Origin: Scalesia atractyloides
Lineage: Eukaryota; Streptophyta; Magnoliopsida; Asterales; Asteraceae
DNA: 64,000 nt
Direction: 5' to 3'
Assembly: GCA_947069175.1 (NCBI GenBank)
Contig: CAMTDV010000002.1
Span: 5,993,054-6,057,053 of the forward strand
The position numbers were made by a program, and so were the translations under genes. This document shows, one piece after another, positions 55,195 through 64,000 of the stretch; positions within the stretch are counted from its first letter, which is position 1; every line of letters begins with the position of its first letter. The notes below the pieces were generated by a model that did not search any database, was not told the DNA's origin, and worked only from the letters and a program-made list of their open reading frames with translations.

Positions 55195-56310
55195 ACTTGC
55201 CTTGATAGTTTATGGTATATAGATAGTGGAGGCTCCAGACACATGACATGATATAGAGCCCTACTCAAAGATTTCATGGCACATGGAGGGGTGATATATC
55301 CTTTGGTAACAATTTAAAAGGGAAGGTGTTAGGGTCAGGGACAGTCTAGGTCGGGAAACTCAAATTTGAACATATCAATCTTATTGACAATCTGAAATTT
55401 AATCTTCTTTGTGTATCTCAAATGAGTGACAAAGGCTATCGGTCATTCTTCACTAAGAAAACTTGTCAGATTGTTGGGCCAGAAGTGGTTGAAAAGATTG
55501 ATCAAATCATATATGAGAGCAAAGCACAGCTTGTTGCTCACATGAGTGGAAATGTGTATGTAGTTGATATGTTGAAAGATAGTCCAATGTCCAACGCATG
55601 TCTGTTCTCAGTTGCTTCTAACAAAGAGATAGAACTATGGCATAGAAGACTTGGTCACACAAATATTAAAACTATCACTAAACTCTCCAAACAAGGTCTT
55701 GTAAGAGGTCTCTCATCAAAACAATTCACCTGTGATGAACGTTGTGTTTCCTATTTAAAAGGTAGACAACATAAAAGTTCATACAAATCAATAGAAGCGT
55801 CCAAAACAAGTCAGTATTTGCAATTGCTACACATAGACTTGTTTGACCCTGTAAAAATCATGAGCTTAAAAAAGGAGAGATATTGTCTTGTCATAATTGA
55901 TGATTTTTCAAGGTTTACATAGACCTACTTCATGCACTCCAAAGAGGAGAATGAAGGTATTTTGCAAAATTTTGTAAAACAAGTTGAAAAGCAATTTGAC
56001 CTGCAAGTAAAAGTCTTTAAGAGTGACAATGGGACAGAGTTTAAAAATAAAAAGTTTGATGATTTCTATGTGTCAAAAGGGATTGTTAGGCAATACAGCA
56101 TCCGAAGGATACCAGAACAAAATGGGGAGGTTGAAAGGAAAAATAGAACTTTGATTGAAGCTGCTAGAACAATGCTTGCAAACTCAAGTTTACCTTTGTC
56201 TTTTTGGGCGGAGGCTGTAAACACTGCTTGCTATGTACAAAATAGAGTTTTAGTTAACCACAGGATCAAAAGACTACTTATGAAATTCTGTAGAAGATTC
56301 AACCTCTGAT
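55195..56310 (+). pseudogene. Copia protease and integrase remnant
   Basis: The protease active site YIDSGGSRHMT is at about 55209-55245. Integrase follows: zinc region WHRRLGHTN to C-x2-C-like residues, then LLHIDLFDPVK, VFKSDNGTEFKN and PEQNGEVERKNRTLIEAART, which hold the Asp, Asp and Glu positions. Stops at 55921 and elsewhere break the frame. Confidence 0.82.
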
Positions 56311-57099
56311 CTCATATTTCAAAATCTTTGGCTGCCCATGTTTCATTTTAAACTTAAAAGATTTAGTTTCAAAATTTGCAGCCAAAGTGGATTGTGGTTA
56401 TCTTCTGGGATACTCAACCACTGTTAAAGCCTACAGAGTCTTTAATTCAAGGACTAGATGTGTGGAAGAGACCTTGAATGTAAAGTTCAATGAACTTTTT
56501 TCATTAAAAATCCCAGCAAATCCTGCTAAACTTTTTGTTTAGATTAATTTACTTTTGAAGATGTGTCTATCAAGACTAACCATGTAGGTACACCACAGTC
56601 TTCACATCAAGATTATGGATATGACATTGTGATTCCACAATATAAAGTCATTGCATCCACCAGAGAGAAAGATGTTACTAACAACTGTGAAAACTCTACC
56701 ACTGCTAGATCAATAGTTGTTGATCCTCAAACCTCTGCTAGCTCACTAGTCAAACCTCTGTTGACAAAAGTCCATTCTATATGAACAAAAGTCAACCCAT
56801 CTTTACCCCTATTCCACCCATACCTCCACCTCAATTCCATACAGATGTTGGCTCTTCAAAATTGCCAACAGATATTAGCTTAGATGATTCCCATATGCAG
56901 CCTTCACCTCAAAATGTCATTGTTACATATAAGGGAGATCTGATCTACCTTAAAAACCATCCATCTGACCAAATTATTGGCAACATCAATGAAGGGGTTC
57001 TCACAAGAAGTCAATCTCAAAACATTTGTGTTTTTGCTGGTTTTCTATCACTCACACAACCTGTCAAGTACCAAGAGGCACTAAAAGACAATAGTTGGG

Positions 57100-58330
57100 T
57101 ATAGTCCATGTAAGAGGAGCTCCTACAGTTCAAAAGACAACAAGTATGGGAACTTGTACCATTCCCTCAGGATGTATGTCCCATAGGCACAAAATGGGTC
57201 TTCAAAAACAAAACAGATGAAAGGGACATTGTTGTCAAGAACAAAGCCAGGCTTGTGGTTCAAGGCTACAGACAAGAAGAGGGCATTGACTATGATGAAA
57301 CAGTTGCTCCAGTTGCAAAATTGGAGGCCATCAGACTGTTCTTAGCCTTTGATGCCAACCACAACATCAAGATGTATTAAATGGATATCAAGTGTGCATT
57401 CTTATATGGGAAGATCAAGGAAGAGGTATATATATGCCAACCCCCTGGTTTTGAAGATGCTATTTATCCAGATCATGTTTATAAGCTAAACAGAGTTTTA
57501 TATGCTTGAAATAAGCACCTAGAGCCTGGTATGAAACTTTTTCCACCTTTCTCTTATCCATAGGCTTTACAAAAGGTAAAATTGATAAAACCTTGTTTTT
57601 AAAATGGAGAGGAAAAGATTTGATGATTGTCCAAATTTATATGGATGACATCATTTTTGGATCCGCATGCAATACTATATGTGAAGAGTTTAGAGAACTC
57701 ATGACAACAGAGTTTGAAATGAGTGTTATGGGTGAACTTCAATGATTTCTTGGTCTCCAAGTTAAGTAATTGCAAAATGGTACTTTCATTCATCAAAGTA
57801 CGTATGTCAAAGAACTACTTACAAAATTTGATATGAATGATTGTAAACCATGTAGTACACCCACGATCGCATCAAAGCTGGTCACTATTGATGACAAAGA
57901 TGACTTGGTTGATCAAACTCTTTATATAAGCATGATTGGGTTTTTATTGTACCTAACTGCATCTAAGCCAGATATCATGTTTGCAACATGTGTTTGTGCC
58001 AGATCCCAGTCAGCAACTAGGAAGTCAAATCTTATTGCTGTAAAGGATATTCAGATATATAAAAGGTGCTCTCACACTTGGTATCTGGTATCCTGCTAAT
58101 GGGAATATTAAGCTTTTAGGTTACTCAGATAGTGACTTTGTTGGATGCCATGCAACAAGGAAGTCCATATCAGGAGGTTGTCAAATTCTAGGCAATTGCT
58201 TAGTTTCTTGGCAAAGCAAAAAGCAAGCTGCAGTTTCAACCTCAACAGATGAGGCTGAATATACTGCTGCTACAAGTTGCACTACTCAACTCTTATGGCT
58301 TATCAATTGCTGAATTTTGGTGTAACTGCT
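57100..58330 (+). pseudogene. Copia reverse transcriptase and RNase H remnant
   Basis: RT motifs appear in alternating frames: VWELVPFPQDVCPIGTKWVF, ARLVVQGYRQEEGIDYDET, MDIKCAFLYGKIKEEVYICQ and the catalytic YMDD (57638-57649). RNase H follows, with SDSDFVGCHATRKSISGGC and STSTDEAEYTAA (58125-58270). At least four stops or frameshifts are present. Confidence 0.82.
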
Positions 58331-58569
58331 CTAAAGACTCGTTAGATAGTCAAGCAAATGAAAACATCATTAAAAATCCAGTCTCACATTAAACAACCAA
58401 GCACATTAACATCAGACATCACTTTGTGAGGAATTGCTATGAAAAAAGTCTGATTTCTCTGCATCATGTTCCACCTAAGGATCAGCTAGCAGATGTTCTA
58501 ACAAATGCGTTACATACATCTACTTTTGAAAGCTTGATCTCTAGAATTGGCATGATTAACATGGATTAA

Positions 58570-59160
58570 AAGCAAAATTTTGTTTTCCATGAATAAAAAG
58601 CATTAAAATGTTTTCAGAAAATAAAAAAAAACATCCTTAAAAATTAGCTTAAATTGAAATTTTCAATAATCCTAAAAGTCTGTTTTAAACCACTGTTTCT
58701 CTAAAAACCTCTGTTTGGCTTAATTGTCTATCCACTGATAAATGTAACCTCTGCTATCATCTCCACTGTTTTCATCCACTGCTTGGGCTAATTAATTGTT
58801 TGTCTTATCCACTGATATCTATCCTCTTATAGAGTAAAGTCACCACTGTTCTCAACCACTGCTGGTTTCCAGCAGCGGTTTCTCTAACAACTGTCATCCA
58901 TTATCCATCAGAGGTTACACGTGTACAGATGATTAGCCATCAGATCTCTGAAACCGCTGCCATATTAGCATTCACTTTTTTTCCGTTTATATCTCACTGT
59001 TCCATCCAAATGGAGCTTTTCCTTGTCGTCTCGAATTCACAATTCCAAAAAGCGGTTTCAGTTACTCTCATCTTCTTCTTCACTCAAATACATCCAAACA
59101 GAGCTTTTCCTTGTCATCTAGAATTTTTCCCAGTTCCAGAACTCAAGTAGGAAAAAAATA
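58570..59160. other. Non-coding region after the copia element
   Basis: It contains repeated CCACTG(A/C)T-type words, perhaps the untranslated tail of the copia element, and a 34-bp direct repeat (CATCCAAA(T/C)(G/A)GAGCTTTTCC at 59003 and 59091). No gene is supported. Confidence 0.4.
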
Positions 59161-59277
59161 TGAGGCCGAGGTTTCGACTTTCATGTATTCAGGATGGATT
59201 TGTGTTGGATATAGAAGATAAGACCTTTACAAGGCCACACACATGCTCGGTGTTGTTTCCACATCTGCAATATGAAG
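59161..59277 (+). CDS. Possible orphan first exon, about 39 codons
   Basis: An ATG begins MRPRFRLSCIQDGFVLDIED and the frame runs to LFPHLQYEG, where GAAGGTAATTTT forms a splice-donor-like site near 59277. No matching downstream exon was found before 60044. It may be a remnant of a gene or chance. I do not recognise it. Confidence 0.25.
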
Positions 59278-59280
59278 GTA

Positions 59281-60044
59281 ATTTTCATTACGTTTAATCG
59301 GTTTCGCTTTTTGAGAATTTGTCGATTGTATGTGAATGCGTTGTTATAGCATATAACTGATATAGGATCTTGTGGAACAGGATTTGATTCTGCAAGCAGT
59401 TCGGTACGACGAAGAAATTTCGAACAAAAGGGTCGGAATTCACTGATAGGAAAAGAGAGAAAAACAAAGCAATGCTAAGACCTCCGTTCAAATCACAATT
59501 GAAGTTCTGAGACTCTCAGATCTTCGAAACCACACATTTACTCATATGAAAGCTGCTACACTTCTATCCATAACAATGTAAGTTTACATTTACTTAGCAA
59601 ACAAATAAAACATATATAAAGTATATAACTGTTTGTTTGCAAGAAAGATAGGTGAATGTCCACAAAAACAATACAATTCAGAAGCGTCAGCTAAAAGTAA
59701 ATATAATATTAAAAAAAAAATTTACTTTTTACTAATTCATCCTTCCTATCAAAATCATCTTTAATGATTCTTTTATACATATATAATAAATTTACACATG
59801 TGTAAATAACAAACTTACACATGTGTCATTTTTTTTTATTTGCAAAGACATTTAAATTTAAACATAGAAATTTATATTCTAATATTGTATTCGAATAACA
59901 ATGATAAGTGTTTCAAAATTTAAATTCGAATTATTTTTGACCAAATTCTTACTTTTGTTATGAAATATATGTGTTCTTAACAGACTTGGTATTTGATCAA
60001 ATAGACGTTTACAACTATTATTATTATGATTATTAATATTATTA
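59281..60044. other. AT-rich spacer, no gene seen
   Basis: I see no coding or structural signal beyond short A- and T-runs and the palindromic ACACATGTGTAA-like words near 59798-59827. Confidence 0.5.
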
Positions 60045-60641
60045 CTAGTATTCAGCACCCCCGCATTGCGACGGGGCATAAAATAGTGTCAAATAGCATC
60101 AATGTCATACCACCGTGAGTGAAAAATTCACTAATACTGAATTAGCGGCGAAAAAATTAGACTGAAACGTAAAACATAGAAAATAATAACTAAGTCGATT
60201 TAGGACGCGCACGTTATGACAAATTTGTCAAACAGGAAAAAGATAGACGACGTAATAACGTTGAACTACACACGTACATTGTATCGTATTAACTCGCAAA
60301 ACTTAGAACAAAGCGTAAAACAGAACGTAAAAACGTTGAACCACACACGCACGTTGCGCCGTGTTAACTCGCAAAATTTAGAACGAAGCGTAAAACGAAA
60401 AATTTGCGGATTATGAAAAGTATAAGGGACCAAAGTTAAAAATAAAAAAAGTTATTAAGTTAAACTGAAAAGATGAAAAGTTTTGGGTTAAAAGTTATAA
60501 CCCAAATAGTTTTGGGTTAAAAATAATACATCAAATGCTTTTGGACTAAAAGTATAACATCAACTTTTTTTTTGAAAAACTCCCCAAACATGATGTACAA
60601 CTCCTAATGCACAAAAAAGTTGATAATTTATAGTGTATAAA
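60045..60641 (-). mobile_element. Helitron-like element, copy X
   Basis: The minus strand ends with a GC hairpin (CCCCG pairing with CGGGG) and GAATACTAG followed by T, with CTAG at 60045-60048. The body matches 19101-19659. The next copy starts directly after it. Confidence 0.55.
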
Positions 60642-61215
60642 CTAGTGTTAAGCACCCCTGCGTTGTGACGGATGCATAAAACCATGCCAGATAAAATCAA
60701 TGTCACACTGTCACGATCGACCACCAAATCAATACCAACACTGAATATGCGGCGTCTTAATGCGAAGAAATTATACCAACATGTAAAACATAGAAAATAA
60801 TAACTAAGTCGATTTAGGACCCGCACGTTATGACGGAAATATCAAACGGGAAAAATAGATGAGTAAAAACGTTGAACCACCCACGGACGTTACGTCGTAT
60901 TAACTCGTAAAACTTATAAGAAACATAAAAAGCGTTGAACCACACACGTACGCTGCGTCGTGTTAACTCTTAAAATTTAGAACGAATCGTAAAACCAAAA
61001 ATTTGCGAATGATGAAAAGTACATGAGATCAAAGTTGAAAGTAAAAAAGTTGTGAGATTAAATTGAAAACGATAAAAAGTTTTGAGTTAAAAGTAAAAAA
61101 ATTTAAATAGTTTTGGATAAAAAAAAACATTTTTTTGTTAAAAAACTTACCAAGCATTAAGATCAAAACCTATAGACACATAGAAGTTGCTAATTTATAA
61201 TATTTAAATTAAATT
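60642..61215 (-). mobile_element. Helitron-like element, copy Y
   Basis: It has the same organisation, with CTAG at 60642-60645 and a decayed hairpin. The 5' limit near 61215 is approximate. It is arranged head to tail with copy X. Confidence 0.5.
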
Positions 61216-61549
61216 TAAATAAATTATATAATAAATTTACTTTCAATAAAGACAAGCAGACAATTCATGAAACAAAAATTCCACCGTTATCCGTAATAAT
61301 TAACAAATGGTCCCATCCCCACCCCAGGCCCATCACCTGACCCATTGACACCGAACCCAACGGTCACTTACCCTTTTCAAAAACCTAAACCCTAACCATT
61401 CTTTACCCCCAAAACCAAAAAAGCTCAAACATTTGACCGTTTTTTCTGCTTTCTTCTTATACTATGAACACCCTTTAACACCTACTAGAACACCCACAAA
61501 AAAATCTTTACAAATAAAGAACACATACACACACACTAATCCATCTCCA

Positions 61550-63218
61550 ATGGGTTGTTTTCTTGGATGTTTCGGTTCTTCGGTTGATCGAAAACGTAAA
61601 AAACAGAGGTACAAGGTTATTCCTAGAGATCAAGTAAGTTTTAACACACACCCTTTACAGTTTAGTGTCTCATTTTACTGTTTGATACACAAGAAACTTA
61701 TAGAAAGTGAAAGATTCCCCTGTTTTCTTTAGCTAAATTGTATGATAAATTCAAGATTTTGAGTTAAATTTTGACCCGAATCGAATCGTTTTGATACCCA
61801 AGAAACTGAAAGATTCCCCTGTTTTGTAGCGAAATTGTACGATAAATTCAAAATGGCGAGTTAAATTTAATTCGAACCGACCCGTTTTGTAAGCAGATTG
61901 GTTAGAATTTGACTCTAAAGAATCCCAATTATCTTAATTTAAAGTCAGAATCTTGAATTGGTCAGTTCATGAATGCCTATATTTTTACTCAAGTTATATG
62001 ATGAATTCAAGATTTTGAGATAATTTTTTTTGTTACAAATCGAATCGTTTAGTAAGCAAATCGGTTTCAGCTACGACTCTAAAGAACCTCAATTACCATA
62101 ATTGAAAGTCAGATTCTTGAATTGATCAGTTTTAGAATGCCTGTACTTTTTCTCAAATTGTGTGATGAATTCAAGATTTTGACTTAAAGTTTGACCCTGG
62201 TTGATCCGTTTAGTAAGTAAATTGGTTTTAATTATGACTATAAAGAACCTTAATTTAAAATCAGAATCTTGAATAGATCAGTTCATGAATACCTAGGTTT
62301 TTTTTTTAACTAAAGTTGTATCATTTCAAGATTTTGAGTTAAATTTCAAACCAAATCGAACCATTTAGTAAGCAAGTTGGTTTCAAATTACCTTAATTTA
62401 AAGTCGGAATCTTGAATTGATCGGTTCATGTATGCATAATTTTGCTGCAGAAACCTAGAATTCAGGACATTTTAAAAGTTGATGCATCATTGGATCAGAG
62501 CATTAGAGAAAGATTATCCAATCAAGTTTCAAATTCAAGGTAATGCTTTCTTGAATTTGATTTTTCGATTCGTTTCTACGAAGATTTTAACATGTTATTC
62601 GGATGTAGAGAGAAGACTGAGGTACCATTGAGCTTGAAGAGGCGAAAAAAAGTAAAATTTGATGCAAATGTCACAACCTATGAGCCCATTCAAGTGTATG
62701 ATAGCACAGAATCTTTGTTGGAAAAAAACGAAAAAGGCGAGACTTTTCCCAAATCATCCGAGCCCGATTCAGTTGTTTCGAGCATACCAAATTATAGGTA
62801 TGGAAATTGTGTCGAAAGTGACGATGAAATCGATGATTTAGAGCATGAAGACTATGATTTTGATGGTGATGATGAAGATTATGATTTGGAAGATGAAGAA
62901 CGTTTTGATGATAATATTGATGATCATGATGAAGTTTCGGTTCCATCAATGGAGTTAAACAGGATTGCGCGCGATAGAAATGGTTATATCTCATCTGTGT
63001 TGAAACCTGTGGAAAATCTATCACAATGGAAAGCATTGAAATCAAACGGGTCAACACGAAAACCGTTGACTTTCAATGGGCAAAAGGAGAATTTGAAATC
63101 GCGCGAACCCGATAATAAAAATCAAGAAACAGCAGTAAATGCCAGTCTATCAAACTGGTTGGTTTCTTCTGAGAAAATCACAAGAAATAACAAAAGGGTT
63201 GCATGTTACAACAACTGA
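61550..63218 (+). CDS. Plant protein of unknown function with N-terminal MGC acylation motif
   Basis: Three exons, 61550-61633, 62451-62539 and 62609-63218, join in frame with GT-AG introns to give 260 residues. The start MGCFLGCFG fits N-myristoylation at Gly2 and palmitoylation at Cys3, so membrane anchoring is likely. A basic patch follows (RKRKKQRYK). Residues 68-75 read KRRKKVKF, followed by DANVTTYEPI. Residues 127-166 are strongly acidic (Asp/Glu). The C-terminal half is polar and probably disordered. I recognise the general type, conserved in plants without known function, but cannot name a gene. A 61.4-kb leader rich in ACCC and CTTC words and a 5' leader of about 100 bp precede it. 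No defect is visible. Confidence 0.75.
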
Positions 63219-64000
63219 GCTTGATATCACTACTACTTGAGAGTTCAATGGGTAAAAAGGTAATTTGTGGAATGTATTTTTACATTTCTTTTGGATTTGA
63301 TGTATCTTTCTTTGTTGAACAAACCAATCTAGTGGTATGTTCATGGGTATAGAAGGGTGAGGAGGTAATTTGGCAGAAAGCTTGCATAAAGAAGCTACTT
63401 TGATGAGAGTTCAGAAAGTTTGTTCATGATGTTTATTGGTTCTTAAATGTTACTTTTATATTTTTTATTATTGGATGTTGTACAATGATTTAATATATTT
63501 ACTTTGGTTAATGGTTAATTGTATACCTCGACTTATGAGTGGCTGTCAAAAGAATCATTCTAGCAAATCTGGCTCGAACCAGTAATAATACCAGCCATGC
63601 AAAATCGTGTTTCGTTGGTGGGTTGCAATGCGCAGCCCGAACCCAACTCATATTTTGATTCGTGTGAAAGATTCAATCCTAACAAGCACATACATAAATT
63701 TAGGTTAGCCTAAACATAACTTGTTTAACCCAAATTGCAAATAAATAATCCTACCTTTTTAACTTTGACCGATAATAATCCCAAGTCAGTTATTAGCTGA
63801 TAATAATCCGAACTCGTCCATTTTTTTTTGTAAAATAGTCCGCCATTAAAATAGCTTAACGAAGTTAAGTTTTTTTTCCGAATTACAAACCGATGTTTTA
63901 GGGCTTTTGACCAGAACGAGGATACGAGTCGATTGATGTAAAACTTACCTCGAAATTCTGCTCGAAATGGCTTGATTTTTGTTAATTGGATGTTTAAACA
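63219..64000. other. 3' region of the acylated-protein gene and spacer
   Basis: It probably contains the 3' untranslated region (to about 63530) and then unassigned sequence with repeats of GATAATAATCC(C/G)AA near 63771 and 63800. No further gene is supported before the window ends. Confidence 0.4.

Larger units (their letters stand above)
51515..58569 (+). mobile_element. Decayed Ty1/copia retrotransposon lacking a 3' LTR
   Basis: Order: LTR 51515-52053, primer-site-like TTGGTATGAGAGC (52056-52068), gag, zinc knuckles, protease, integrase, RT and RNase H. Integrase before RT is the copia order. Every domain has stops or frameshifts. No second copy of the LTR was found up to the end of the window, so the 3' end was probably deleted; the limit at 58569 is the last stop after RNase H. 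Confidence 0.88.

Noticed and set aside
62671..63057. Minus-strand His-rich frame of 128 residues
   Set aside because: It is the antisense shadow of the acidic tract (GAT/GAA codons read as ATC/TTC or CAT) of the real gene at 61550-63218.

Overview
This is plant nuclear DNA, built almost entirely from nested transposable elements, with two recognisable host genes. GT-AG introns, long AT-rich spacers, chromovirus, Tat and copia elements, a Mutator-like transposon with Ulp1 genes and a plant-specific NPGR2 gene all point to a dicot. LTR ends of the form TGTCACACCCCGACCCGC and the general protein flavour suggest Asteraceae, but that is an impression I could not test.

Layout. (1) 1-9119: a minus-strand Ty3/gypsy chromovirus (element A) cut by the window edge, whose gag is split by a solo LTR of the same family (2654-5045, target duplication GTTTT). 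(2) 9120-15085: a decayed minus-strand Tat-lineage Ty3/gypsy element. (3) 16287-20163: an NPGR2-like TPR gene with five coding exons, with a Helitron-like insert in its last intron. (4) 21231-49520: a very large Mutator-like element (MULE) with inverted repeats of about 370 bp. It carries a MURA transposase gene, three Ulp1-protease-like genes, two copies of a tiny ORF, a captured SANT-like fragment, three tandem arrays of tRNA-like units and many palindromic GCCG-type motifs. A nearly intact chromovirus (23301-34137, duplication GCGAA) and a solo LTR (44884-47455, duplication ATATC) are nested in it. Without them the MULE would be about 14.9 kb. (5) 51515-58569: a decayed Ty1/copia element. 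(6) 60045-61215: two head-to-tail Helitron-like copies. (7) 61550-63218: a small host gene for a probably acylated protein of unknown function.

The most unusual signal is a family of tRNA-like modules (extended D-arm hairpin plus A and B boxes). Each of the five chromovirus LTRs in the window holds three of them head to tail plus a fourth on the opposite strand. A related module is the core of a 348-375 bp unit present ten times in the MULE. There each unit also has an upstream TATA-like tract, a short hairpin and a T-run, so it looks like a self-contained RNA polymerase III unit of about 140-150 nt. Hairpin stems covary between modules. The same module in a class I LTR and a class II transposon suggests exchange or shared descent.

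Coding status. NPGR2 and the 61550 gene look intact. The MULE transposase has lost its first catalytic Asp (now Asn), has a nonsense codon and is split by the solo LTR. One Ulp1 gene keeps its Cys-His site but has frameshifts; the other two have lost catalytic residues. The nested chromovirus has one frameshift and one nonsense codon visible. All calls come from reading the sequence and its translations; no database search was made.
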